IMG/VR virus record: IMGVR_UViG_3300027749_000080
Coordinates: 20,195-84,194 of that record
Origin: a virus
Reading direction: 5' to 3' (one strand)
Length of the DNA: 64,000 nt
The translations under genes were made by a program, and so were the position numbers. The notes beneath the pieces are model-generated. The model was not told the origin of the DNA. It saw only the letters and a list, made by a program, of their open reading frames with translations, and did not search any database. Below are positions 1-7,951 of this stretch, piece after piece (positions within the stretch are counted from its first letter, which is position 1; each line of letters opens with the position of its first letter).

Positions 1-11
1 TTAGTTAAGTT

Positions 12-482
12 TTAACTAACGAAAGAATAATATACTCCTTCTATTTGATAAAAGTCAGATAAAAAGTCAGTAATTGTGGTACTTGCGTAAATTGTATTAC
101 CAAGTGGATGGTTATCGCCATTTTTATAGAATACGGATACTCCGCCATCATACAGACACACGACTGAATCTAAATTATAGTGCTTTATTGAACCCTTTGC
201 CATGTTCTTAAATTCATCGTCTGTCACTTCAGTACCATGATTAGTAACAAAGATACTTGGAAAACTACGTTTCATTCGGTAACCTGAACCTTCAATTGAG
301 TGTATAACTTGTAGAACATAACTTAATTTGCCATAGGAATCAAGGTCAGCTAAGACTTTATTGTATTGATCTGGATCGGTAAAGTTGTAAACAACGAACG
401 GCCTCTGGTTTTGCACACAATCTCTAACCAGGTTGTACCTGTTTCCATTGTATTCTCTGGTATGTCGTATTGATCTGCTCAT
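12..482 (-). CDS. Hypothetical protein, late-expressed
   Basis: I do not recognise this 156-residue protein. It has no signal peptide, membrane segment or catalytic motif that I can see. It looks like a single soluble domain with several short hydrophobic stretches. The ATG start sits about 30 bases downstream of a minus-strand GATAAATAAC element (511-520), the same late-promoter-like motif found before capsid and tail genes, so I infer late expression and perhaps a virion-associated or lysis-time role. It is divergently transcribed from the HAD-kinase-ligase cassette that begins at 534. It lacks the N-terminal head-targeting peptide seen in other small genes of this window. Confidence 0.75.
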   Translation of the reverse strand: MSRSIRHTREYNGNRYNLVRDCVQNQRPFVVYNFTDPDQYNKVLADLDSYGKLSYVLQVIHSIEGSGYRMKRSFPSIFVTNHGTEVTDDEFKNMAKGSIKHYNLDSVVCLYDGGVSVFYKNGDNHPLGNTIYASTTITDFLSDFYQIEGVYYSFVS

Positions 483-510
483 TATTTAGTATATTAGATA
501 AAACTACTAG

Positions 511-520
511 GTTATTTATC
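511..520 (-). promoter_or_regulatory. Late promoter-like element GATAAATAAC
   Basis: Read on the minus strand, this 10-mer is identical to elements at 9385 and 35741. It resembles the T4 late promoter TATAAATA recognised by gp55. It lies about 30 bases upstream of the gene starting at 482. Confidence 0.6.
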
Positions 521-533
521 AGTAAAATATTCC

Positions 534-1064
534 ATGGAAAAAGGACAACACATTAATATATTTGATTTCGATGAAACCTTATTTAGGGTTCCTGGTTATA
601 CATGTAGTGAAGCTAAAGGAAAGAGCCCATACGAATGGTTTGACTCAGCTGAATCACTTGACCAAAAGTTTAATATTTGCGGTATTGCTAATACAATTGA
701 GCATGCTAGAGCAGATGGTTTGAATTATTTGATAACTCATAGAGTTAAAGCATGTCAACCTAAAGTTCTAGATCTACTTTCAGAGTATAAGATTAGGTTT
801 GAAAAGACCTATTTTTTAGGAAGAGAAGGCGATAAAGCAGAGATTGCAATTGACTTAATTAGAGAAACTGAGGCTGATTCAATTACAATATACGAAGATT
901 CTCTTTGGGAAATTATCAAATATACTTCATGGTTCTTAGATGCAGGGCTTACCATCGATATTAATTTTATTTTTATTGATAAAAGTCGAGTAATTACAAT
1001 AGATTGGGATACGGCCCGATCCCTAGAAGAATTTTCAATAACAGAAAGATTAAAATTAATATGA
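534..1064 (+). CDS. HAD-superfamily phosphatase, RNA-repair-like
   Basis: This 176-residue protein opens with an HAD phosphatase motif I, D11-F-D-E-T15, where the first Asp would be the phosphorylated nucleophile. The context 'FDFDETLF' resembles the HAD domain of 'Swiss army knife' RNA-repair-type proteins, which are predicted nucleic-acid end phosphatases. A later 'ITIYEDS' segment fits the acidic motif IV. The gene overlaps the next by ATGA at 1061-1064, implying translational coupling with a P-loop kinase, and a ligase gene follows. By analogy with T4 Pnkp (kinase plus 3'-phosphatase) and RNA ligase, a role in RNA-end healing is plausible, but the substrate is inferred. A small-molecule phosphatase is the alternative. 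Confidence 0.7.
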   Translation: MEKGQHINIFDFDETLFRVPGYTCSEAKGKSPYEWFDSAESLDQKFNICGIANTIEHARADGLNYLITHRVKACQPKVLDLLSEYKIRFEKTYFLGREGDKAEIAIDLIRETEADSITIYEDSLWEIIKYTSWFLDAGLTIDINFIFIDKSRVITIDWDTARSLEEFSITERLKLI

Positions 1065-1669
1065 TATTATTTGTAGAAGGCGCCAGACACTGTGGCAAAA
1101 CATTCTTAATTAACAAATTTATAGAAAACTGTAATGATCCACGGCTTGAATATTATAAATTCTATTTTGCTGATCACATTAAAACTCTAGATTTAGTAGA
1201 GTTAGATAGTGATCCAAGTTTACACTATTTCAGTTTAGGCAACATTATGACCATTATGGAAATGAATCTTAGACCTGAATACAAAGATAAAATTTGGATA
1301 TTTGACAGAGCAATCATATCTGCTTATACTTGGGCAATCCTAAGAAAAAGAGTAAGCCGAAATAAAGCTGAGCTTGAATTTTTAAAGTTACTAAATACTA
1401 CCCTATATTCAAATTCCAAGACACTAGTGGTTAGTGTAGCTGGCCAAACCGGCGATTCAAATCGAGTTAAAGATACTTGGGATGGAGCTCATTCAACAAC
1501 AGAAGAACAACAGTTAATGGCTCATTTACTTGAGTTAGCAGTGACTGAATTAACGGATTCAGCCAAAAATAACAAACTAAGCATTGTTTTTAATAGTTTT
1601 GATGAAGCCTCAGTCAATTCCTTTAATCAAGAGTGCTATGCATTATTAGGAATAGAGCCTAATAAATAA
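1061..1669 (+). CDS. P-loop nucleotide or polynucleotide kinase
   Basis: The chosen start at 1061 overlaps the previous stop (ATGA) and places a Walker A motif 'GARHCGKT' at residues 7-14, as usual for small kinases; an in-frame ATG at 1004 would add 19 residues inside the upstream gene and is unlikely. The 202-residue protein also has 'FDRAIISAYTWA' near residue 81, resembling the DR...S segment of thymidylate and deoxynucleoside kinases. It could phosphorylate a nucleotide or, given its HAD and ligase neighbours, a 5' RNA end. The kinase fold is well supported but the substrate is not. The stop codon lies inside a late-promoter-like element. Confidence 0.75.
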   Translation: MILFVEGARHCGKTFLINKFIENCNDPRLEYYKFYFADHIKTLDLVELDSDPSLHYFSLGNIMTIMEMNLRPEYKDKIWIFDRAIISAYTWAILRKRVSRNKAELEFLKLLNTTLYSNSKTLVVSVAGQTGDSNRVKDTWDGAHSTTEEQQLMAHLLELAVTELTDSAKNNKLSIVFNSFDEASVNSFNQECYALLGIEPNK

Positions 1670-1670
1670 C
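1660..1670 (+). promoter_or_regulatory. Late promoter-like element TAATAAATAAC
   Basis: The element overlaps the stop codon of the kinase gene and ends only 4 bases before the ATG at 1675. If it behaves like T4 TATAAATA (start about 6 bases after the octamer), transcription would begin at the ATG. The AATAAATAA core also arises from Asn-Lys-stop codons, so chance is possible. Confidence 0.35.
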
Positions 1671-1674
1671 CAAT

Positions 1675-3555
1675 ATGGCAGGATTATCGCACTTACGAGA
1701 TGTTTATGAAAAACGTGGAAAAGAATTTTTAGAAAATCTTCTTAATAAAACAGTTATCATTAATGAAAAAAATGATGGTGCCTATTTTGGTGCCAAACGG
1801 GATGCAAAACAAAATAACTTTAACTTCTTTAAAAAAGACAGTAAAATTGGTTACATCGACCGAGTTCTTAGTAAGTACTACGAGCCGGGTATTAGACATT
1901 TTGAAAGTATTGGGGGTAATTTAACCTCAATACCTGAAAATTATGTATTTGGAATGGACTACAATCCTTCTAAAGAGGTACCACTAACTCTAAGTCATAT
2001 TAAAGTGCTTGATGAAAATTATCAAACCTCTAAACTTATTCACGATAAAACTGAATTAGATAAATGGGCTGGAGTACTTGGAGTTAACTCACCAACTATT
2101 ATATTTCAAGGAAAATTAAATGATGAGCAAAAGGTAAAAATTCAAGAATTTATATTTACAAACTTGCCAATGCTTGCTGAGAAATTTAAAACTCAATCAT
2201 TTAGCAAACATATCCTATCTGTATTAAATCCAGTAGTTGATGAAAATGCTCAACCTGAATTAAGTGATAGAGAAATTAGTGAAATTGTATTTAGGTTCTT
2301 TGATGAAGAGGATCCAATTGGCGATTCGTCTACTTTAGCAAAGATTATTGATCCAGTATTTTATGATAATGCAAAGAACCTACCTCAGGAAAAGGTTCAA
2401 AAGAAAAGCGATGATTATGTTTGGATCATTGTTACTGACTTAATGAATTTTATTGAAAGTTACCGCATGTCTGATCTTAGAAGTTTTACAATTTCTGGAG
2501 AAACAGCGGATGAGCGATTTATTTCATTAATTAATCACCTTTTTATTGAGTTCATTAAGGAATATGGAGATAAATTTAATGATTTAGAAATTCAAATACC
2601 CCAGTTTTTAACTAGACCTGAATTTGATATTAATCCAGAACTAATCAATGACCCAACTGTAATTGATATACTTAGTAAGAATCCAAACTACAAAGAAATT
2701 TACAGAATATTCATTAATATTTTTAGAAAAAAGAAAATCAAAGTTAATTCAACTCTATTTACTGATGCAATGAAAACTAATTTAATTGATCAAATTGACA
2801 AACTTTCAAAAGTTGCAATGGGTGATCAATTATTTGAAAATTATTTTCCATCATTTAGTGAATTTGTTGGAGACGATAAGGTTCCTGGATATTTTGAAAC
2901 ATATGATGTTGCTGAAAACGAAGAACGTAAAGTAAAAAAAGTTAATCTATTAGTATCGGATTTTCAACCAATACACAAAGGTCATCTTAAAAGTGCAAAA
3001 TTGTTAACTGAAAAAAATGGGCTACCTACTCTATTTGTATGTGTTCACCCTGGCAAATCTGGAAAAATGTTTCCATTTAAGAAAGAAACTTTAACTAATT
3101 CATTAGCTAAATTAGCAGCACATGATAAACAAAATATTGCTGGTCACGTAATGGTGAAAGACGGTAACATTGAAACTATCCTAAAAGCAATAAAACCAGG
3201 CTTTGAGCCTCTTAGCATAGCAGCTGAACCCAGTAGAATAAAAGATCTAGCACTACAATTAGAACTTGCAAAAAAAAGATCTAGAAACTTAAATATTAAA
3301 CGCGAGACTCGATTAATTGAATTACCGGTAACCACAGTTGGTGATTCAATCCTAAAGTCAATTAAAGATCGAGATTTTGCAGCATTTAAAGAAGCATCAC
3401 CATCTCCAATCCATTCAGAATTCTATAACTTAAATAAAGACTTAATTGAATCACTAAATGAAAGTGTAAATGAACAAATAACTGATGCAGTTACTGAAAT
3501 AGTATCAGGCGTAACCTTTGCTACGCCAGAACCAATAATTCAAATAGAATCATGA
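1675..3555 (+). CDS. RNA ligase / nucleotidyltransferase fusion
   Basis: This 626-residue protein appears to join two nucleotidyl-transfer modules. Near the N-terminus 'EKNDGAYFG' gives the K-x-D-G ligase motif I with K32 as the candidate adenylated lysine, followed by ligase-like 'YVFGMDY'. From about residue 423, 'LLVSDFQPIHKGHL' contains the HxGH signature (H434-H437) of cytidylyltransferase-fold enzymes such as NMN adenylyltransferase, and 'PVTTVGDSIL' near 551-560 could be the second substrate motif. The middle, about 150-400, is unrecognised. It ends the HAD-kinase-ligase cassette. Likely roles are RNA repair coupled to nucleotide or NAD metabolism. The two motifs are visible; joint function is inference. 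Confidence 0.7.
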   Translation: MAGLSHLRDVYEKRGKEFLENLLNKTVIINEKNDGAYFGAKRDAKQNNFNFFKKDSKIGYIDRVLSKYYEPGIRHFESIGGNLTSIPENYVFGMDYNPSKEVPLTLSHIKVLDENYQTSKLIHDKTELDKWAGVLGVNSPTIIFQGKLNDEQKVKIQEFIFTNLPMLAEKFKTQSFSKHILSVLNPVVDENAQPELSDREISEIVFRFFDEEDPIGDSSTLAKIIDPVFYDNAKNLPQEKVQKKSDDYVWIIVTDLMNFIESYRMSDLRSFTISGETADERFISLINHLFIEFIKEYGDKFNDLEIQIPQFLTRPEFDINPELINDPTVIDILSKNPNYKEIYRIFINIFRKKKIKVNSTLFTDAMKTNLIDQIDKLSKVAMGDQLFENYFPSFSEFVGDDKVPGYFETYDVAENEERKVKKVNLLVSDFQPIHKGHLKSAKLLTEKNGLPTLFVCVHPGKSGKMFPFKKETLTNSLAKLAAHDKQNIAGHVMVKDGNIETILKAIKPGFEPLSIAAEPSRIKDLALQLELAKKRSRNLNIKRETRLIELPVTTVGDSILKSIKDRDFAAFKEASPSPIHSEFYNLNKDLIESLNESVNEQITDAVTEIVSGVTFATPEPIIQIES

Positions 3556-3635
3556 AAAAACTACTTAATTTTTTAGCAATAATTGAATCATATAGAATTA
3601 ACTGTATGATCCATCAAGGCTGGGGTAAATTATAA
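3552..3635 (+). CDS. 27-aa peptide with head-targeting-like N-terminus
   Basis: This tiny open frame starts by ATGA overlap with the preceding stop (3552-3555) and encodes 27 residues beginning 'MKKLLNFLAIIES'. That opening matches the F-x-x-hydrophobic-x-E pattern of the head-targeting peptides in this window, with I-I-E as a possible prohead-protease site. Its stop lies in the loop of a probable terminator. It may be a real mini-protein packed in the head, the remnant of a larger gene, or chance. The coupled start and the motif favour the first two, but length alone makes it uncertain. Confidence 0.4.
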   Translation: MKKLLNFLAIIESYRINCMIHQGWGKL

Positions 3636-3646
3636 CCGCCTTTTTT
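3616..3646 (+). terminator. Intrinsic terminator
   Basis: AAGGC-t-GG pairs with CCGCCTT (one bulged base, 12-base loop), followed directly by a run of six T. It ends the HAD-kinase-ligase transcription unit and contains the stop codon of the 27-residue peptide in its loop. Confidence 0.6.
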
Positions 3647-3666
3647 ATGTGAGGTAATTTAAAGTA

Positions 3667-5238
3667 TTAAGTTAAGGTTGTAAATTCTCCCTTAATGAAG
3701 TTAATGTGTTGAGCCTTACCATCATGATGAATGATTACATGTGATTGCAGCCATCCACTTGGACCTACATTATAGTTAACTCTTAGTTTAGTAGAGGTCC
3801 CGACAGCTAATGCGCCGTCCCTACGTCCAGGAGAATGGTAATGGCCTACAATAATTTTAGTATTTAGTTTACGGAATTGAAGTAGAGATCCACGTGAACC
3901 GTTTGAACCAACATCTCCATGTTGAGCTAATTCCCAACCATTTACTACAAGACTATCACTTCTTCCTAGGGTTTTAAATTTAGGAAATTTTTGATTAATT
4001 AGGTATGGAATAACTCCGTTTGGTGCAACTCCTCTTAGTAAGAGAGCACTATATTCCATATATTCCAAAGAATTCTTTAAGGTTGATGCTTTTCTCCAAT
4101 CAGTAGATTTTAACCAACGATCTAAAAAGTCATCATGATTACTTCGGACAATTGATACATTATAATCTTTAAAATCTTCAAGTCCGTTTAACATTGCATC
4201 AACCTCTTTTCTTAAAGAGTTTGAACCGTCTAATTCTCGACGGTATTGCATAAATGGATCATTTATCTCATGATGATTAATTGAGAGTCCATCAAATACA
4301 TCATGTAAAATAACATTTTCAGGTTTTAATTTTTTAAATAGGTCTAGGGTTTTGGAAATTACTCGTGGATCGTGTTGGCCATAGTGTAAATCTCCTAAAA
4401 CTGCAACTGCAATTGAATTTACTTGACTAATTTCGCTAGTTTCATAGTCTTCATTATATTCAACTCTATTATAAAGGTCAGTAAAGTTTCCATCTTCAGT
4501 CGCGGTTACTTGTCTAGCAAAGAAGGTATTTACATCCTTTATTTCAATAACAACAAAACCTAGAGTATGATGAAATTCTCCCTTTTTACCTGATTTTGAG
4601 TCAGTATAGTTAGAAACCGTACACGCTCCAGTTGTCATCATCATTTTTGGAAGATTGCCTTCCAATACTGGAATTGTTTCTAGATGTACTCTAGGCGACC
4701 CAAACACGCATGAATTAATACCGCTCATTCCTTGTAAACCAGTCATTGGATCAACCGAAGTTGGCTGAATCTTAATATCTGACATGATCCACATGTGTTT
4801 ATGGACTTCATGACGACCTGCGTCTAGATAAGTTTCGATTCTTTCAGCCCAAGTTTCATAATTCTTATCAGAAAATACAGAAGTTGGGTTTTTATATCGA
4901 CCAGCAATTACATGAATGTCAGCATTAATGTGCTCTGCATACTTTTCAAGATTTGATACAAATTCTTCATGCGCTGGTGTATCGTTTTGAGCCCAGGTGA
5001 TGATAAATCGCTTTTTCTTTTTGTTAAACTTACGTTCTCTAGCTTTAATTAATTGCGGAGACTCTTGTATTGAACTTTCGGTTATTCCAAGTTTGGCTAA
5101 CCACTTTTGTACAGTTCTTTCAGATTTATTAAGAAACTGGCTCAATTCTTTCATTCGATTATCCCAACTTATGTCCTTGTTCCAATAGAGTTCGGACAAT
5201 TTTAAAATATCTTCTGGTGTTAATTCTTCAAACTTCAT
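3667..5238 (-). CDS. HTH-metallophosphoesterase protein
   Basis: The 523-residue protein begins with a helix-turn-helix-like segment (about residues 20-52; 'KSERTVQKWLAKLGI'), suggesting DNA binding. The C-terminal half is a calcineurin-like metallophosphoesterase with ordered metal-binding motifs: 'LGDLHYGQ', an Asp-containing 'HDVFDG', 'SNHDD' and 'VGHYHSP'. The central part (about 60-270) is unrecognised. Phages often carry such HTH-phosphoesterase proteins, for which nuclease or phosphatase roles have been suggested. It is a single minus-strand gene between two plus-strand units with no head-targeting peptide. A site-specific DNA nuclease or regulator is plausible; the substrate cannot be read from the sequence. 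Confidence 0.75.
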   Translation of the reverse strand: MKFEELTPEDILKLSELYWNKDISWDNRMKELSQFLNKSERTVQKWLAKLGITESSIQESPQLIKARERKFNKKKKRFIITWAQNDTPAHEEFVSNLEKYAEHINADIHVIAGRYKNPTSVFSDKNYETWAERIETYLDAGRHEVHKHMWIMSDIKIQPTSVDPMTGLQGMSGINSCVFGSPRVHLETIPVLEGNLPKMMMTTGACTVSNYTDSKSGKKGEFHHTLGFVVIEIKDVNTFFARQVTATEDGNFTDLYNRVEYNEDYETSEISQVNSIAVAVLGDLHYGQHDPRVISKTLDLFKKLKPENVILHDVFDGLSINHHEINDPFMQYRRELDGSNSLRKEVDAMLNGLEDFKDYNVSIVRSNHDDFLDRWLKSTDWRKASTLKNSLEYMEYSALLLRGVAPNGVIPYLINQKFPKFKTLGRSDSLVVNGWELAQHGDVGSNGSRGSLLQFRKLNTKIIVGHYHSPGRRDGALAVGTSTKLRVNYNVGPSGWLQSHVIIHHDGKAQHINFIKGEFTTLT

Positions 5239-5323
5239 TAATACATACAGTTTTATTAATTACTTATATTTAACAATCAGATAAAGTTTTAGCCGGATCC
5301 TCTGGAAGTTGAGTTAGGTTGGC

Positions 5324-5334
5324 TAATAAATAAC
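5324..5334 (+). promoter_or_regulatory. Late promoter-like element TAATAAATAAC
   Basis: It lies 3 bases before the ATG at 5338. With T4-like spacing the transcript would start at the A of that ATG, giving a leaderless message. It heads the cluster running to 9320. Confidence 0.5.
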
Positions 5335-5337
5335 TTC

Positions 5338-5520
5338 ATGGAAAAGACGGCTAAAAATATCGATAACTACCGAAAGGGTAAAGAACCTTTAAAAAATGCG
5401 GTTATGCAACATCCAACAGGTAATGACGTATACGATTTTTTACAAAAAAATATTGAGCGTGACTTCTGGGTGACGCCTTTTTCAAAATGGCAAAACTCTC
5501 AAAAATATCATAAAAAGTAA
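5338..5520 (+). CDS. Hypothetical small protein
   Basis: A 60-residue, Lys- and Asn-rich basic protein with no recognised domain. Its ATG is placed immediately after a late-promoter-like element, and its stop overlaps the start of the Dps-like gene (TAATG), so the two are probably translated together. The sequence contains 'PTGNDVYDFLQKNIERDFW', which could form an amphipathic helix. I cannot assign a function; co-transcription with head-type genes suggests a late or virion role. Confidence 0.6.
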   Translation: MEKTAKNIDNYRKGKEPLKNAVMQHPTGNDVYDFLQKNIERDFWVTPFSKWQNSQKYHKK

Positions 5521-5939
5521 TGTTCGGACTAGAAGATTTAACAGAACCTCAAACTGGATCAGAAAATACAATTTCGTATTTTATGTTATCTCTTATGCAG
5601 ATAGCTGATCAAGCTAAAATTATACACTGGCAAACCGGGTATGATACCGAACACCGTCACTTTGGAATGTTTTACGAAACTTTCATTGAGCAAATGGATA
5701 CACTAGTAGAGGCAATTGCTGGTAAATACGGTTCACAACACCTTAAATTTGGAGAAGCGGCAATTATTGTATACGATTATGAACTATCAAGACCTGAATT
5801 TTTTAATCTGGTTCAAGAAGCTCTTCGTGGAACATTTTGCGAAATTTTTGAAAAAGACAAAGACTCTGAATTATATAATTTAGTGGATGAAATTTTAGAC
5901 TTAACAAACAAAACTCAGTATTTACTGCAACAAAAGTAA
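5520..5939 (+). CDS. Dps/ferritin-like protein
   Basis: The 139-residue protein has the ferritin-like Dps pattern: 'KIIHWQTG' followed by 'HFGMFYETFIEQMDTLVEA', matching the Dps ferroxidase region in which an HW helix faces a D-x-x-x-E helix. The length suits a single four-helix bundle. Dps proteins oxidise iron and bind or protect DNA. In a phage the role could be protection from oxidative damage or a scaffold-like use of the fold. It overlaps its upstream neighbour by TAATG and is followed after one base by a head-type gene. The fold is fairly confident; ferroxidase activity is not shown. Confidence 0.7.
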   Translation: MFGLEDLTEPQTGSENTISYFMLSLMQIADQAKIIHWQTGYDTEHRHFGMFYETFIEQMDTLVEAIAGKYGSQHLKFGEAAIIVYDYELSRPEFFNLVQEALRGTFCEIFEKDKDSELYNLVDEILDLTNKTQYLLQQK

Positions 5940-5940
5940 T

Positions 5941-7503
5941 ATGTTTCTAAACGTAAAACGATTATCAATATTTGAGAAGCTAATTCTTGAGACTGACCTG
6001 ATTCAAATAGGCTCAGGTATCAATGACCTAGTTACTAAGATTAAAGATTCTAGCAATAATAAAAATCAAGGCTCTGATAAAAAGATTGATATAACTGCTC
6101 AAATTAATCAATTATTAGATTACCTATTTAGCCTGGGCGAAGAAGGTCTTAATGATAAGTTAAGTGAACCTGAATTTATGAAAGTATTTGGAGATCCAGA
6201 AGTAAAAAAAGCACTGGATCTATATTTTGGCTATTTAGAAACTGAATTAAAAACTTTTCGTGAAGAGTTAACGGCTGCGCTTAATGAACCTGAAATTAAT
6301 GTTCAAAAAGTTGAGAAGATAAGTCAAAAAATGATGAGGTTTGCGGCTAGAATTCATGTGGTTGAAAGAATTTATGCAAAGCAATCTGAAGCCGGCCAAT
6401 CAGAATTCAGTAATGAAATTAGTGAAAAGGTCAAAAAGATTCAAGAAGAATTACTTAACATCTATTCATTAAAAGTTATGGTACCTGCTAAAAAAACTCA
6501 GGAATCATATTCAAAATATCAAGCAGCGCAAACTGACGAAGAAAAAACTGAGGCAGCTACTGAAATTTTATCAAATATAGAAGCAGCTGATCAAATGTCA
6601 GAAGATATGCCAGCTGAAGTTATTTCAGGAATTGAAACTGCCAATACTGAATATAAGAATAAGATTGAGAAAGATTTAGGTAAAGAAACCCTAGCTAATA
6701 TATTATCTGGAGTTCATGTAAATAAAAATGTTGCCTCATTAATTCGTAGGATATTTCAATTTCAATATACAATGTGGACTAATGAAGACGATATTAATCG
6801 TGAAGCCAATTCGCTTAAGGTTAGTATTAATGGTTTTCCTGATGTATCAGAAGATGCTAAAGAATATTTGCGTAGACTTGTTGAAAATATCCAGGCTGAC
6901 TTGCTTAAAAAGGCAAAAAGTAAAGACTTTGATACCAAGAAATATAAAGGAATTCATTATGATTTTAATAAGAAATTACCACTATATGAAAGAACTGCAC
7001 TACCTGTTACTGGTAAACAAATAGCAGATGATTCTAAATTAATGAAATTCAGAAAAGCTTCACAAGATCTAATGGATCTTTTCTTTGGTGGAGGTTCTGG
7101 ACCAGGAACTGAAGCAGGTAGAGCATTTGCCGCAACTGGTAAATATTTACATGCAATTTATGCAAAAAGTCTTAATGGTTTAGGTAAGGTAATTGGAAAA
7201 GCAATCGGTGGTAGAGAAGGAGAAATGAAAGCTGATGCTTATACCCGAATGTTTATATTAGATACGTCAGTTGTTGATCAACCAAAACCAAAACAAGTTA
7301 GCGAAGACGGTGGAGTATCTGCGCCAGGAGTAGCTATTCAAACACCTGGTTCAATTGGGTCAATGGGAGCAATTACGCCTCCTACTCAAACCTCACTAGG
7401 TTCGGGAGATAATTTTGGCCCAAAAATTAATAAAAAGAAAACCAAAAAATCTTCATCCATTCTTGGATTTGCGGATTTTATAAAAGAACAAAATAATCTA
7501 TAA
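5941..7503 (+). CDS. Head-type protein with capsid-targeting-like ends
   Basis: A 520-residue protein I do not recognise as a family. Its N-terminus, 'LSIFEKLILETD', fits the head-targeting pattern with I-L-E as a possible protease site, and its C-terminus, 'LGFADFIKEQ', repeats the same pattern. Residues 461-482 match residues 59-80 of the major capsid protein without gaps at 14 of 22 positions, and a 'GSGDNF' at 487-492 parallels 'GSGDKF' there. The body is mostly helical, Lys/Glu-rich and probably partly coiled-coil. I infer a prohead-core or internal head protein; portal or neck function is not supported. It is followed after two bases by another head-type gene. Confidence 0.7.
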   Translation: MFLNVKRLSIFEKLILETDLIQIGSGINDLVTKIKDSSNNKNQGSDKKIDITAQINQLLDYLFSLGEEGLNDKLSEPEFMKVFGDPEVKKALDLYFGYLETELKTFREELTAALNEPEINVQKVEKISQKMMRFAARIHVVERIYAKQSEAGQSEFSNEISEKVKKIQEELLNIYSLKVMVPAKKTQESYSKYQAAQTDEEKTEAATEILSNIEAADQMSEDMPAEVISGIETANTEYKNKIEKDLGKETLANILSGVHVNKNVASLIRRIFQFQYTMWTNEDDINREANSLKVSINGFPDVSEDAKEYLRRLVENIQADLLKKAKSKDFDTKKYKGIHYDFNKKLPLYERTALPVTGKQIADDSKLMKFRKASQDLMDLFFGGGSGPGTEAGRAFAATGKYLHAIYAKSLNGLGKVIGKAIGGREGEMKADAYTRMFILDTSVVDQPKPKQVSEDGGVSAPGVAIQTPGSIGSMGAITPPTQTSLGSGDNFGPKINKKKTKKSSSILGFADFIKEQNNL

Positions 7504-7505
7504 AA

Positions 7506-7937
7506 ATGAAATTAATTAAAACATTTGAAAATTTTATGCACAGTGAACTAGACACTGAACTAGCTCATCAAGCAAATACATTAGATATTCCACAACACGC
7601 AGCAGGCATGGACCATGAGGCTAATCATGAAGTTGAGAACTATATGTTCTTTGGCAATTTAAAAACAATTCAACGATTAATCGAGATCATGTTGGACATG
7701 GATCCAATGAAGGTTGATCAGTTATTAAAAAATGGTCATAATTGGGCAGAAGATCATGTAACATCGTCAAAGGACGATCTTGAAGAAGTTGCAGATTTCT
7801 TAATGGGAGAAATGACTAATCATGAAGTTCAAGAAGCTAGTGCAATGACCTATTCATGTAATGAATGTGGTACAATGTATGAAGCGCATGAGATTAACGA
7901 AGACCATATGTGTTCGTGTGGTGGTAAAGTAGAATAA
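7506..7937 (+). CDS. Putative internal head protein, zinc-ribbon C-terminus
   Basis: The 143-residue protein starts 'MKLIKTFENFMHSE', matching the F-x-x-F-x-x-E head-targeting pattern, though H-S-E is a weaker protease site than I/L-x-E. The middle is acidic and helical. The C-terminus carries CNEC and CSCGG, a four-cysteine zinc-ribbon or rubredoxin-like knuckle. Zinc ribbons often bind nucleic acid or protein. I infer a packaged protein with a small metal-binding domain. The specific role is unknown. Confidence 0.65.
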   Translation: MKLIKTFENFMHSELDTELAHQANTLDIPQHAAGMDHEANHEVENYMFFGNLKTIQRLIEIMLDMDPMKVDQLLKNGHNWAEDHVTSSKDDLEEVADFLMGEMTNHEVQEASAMTYSCNECGTMYEAHEINEDHMCSCGGKVE

Positions 7938-7951
7938 AATTAGGAATAATT

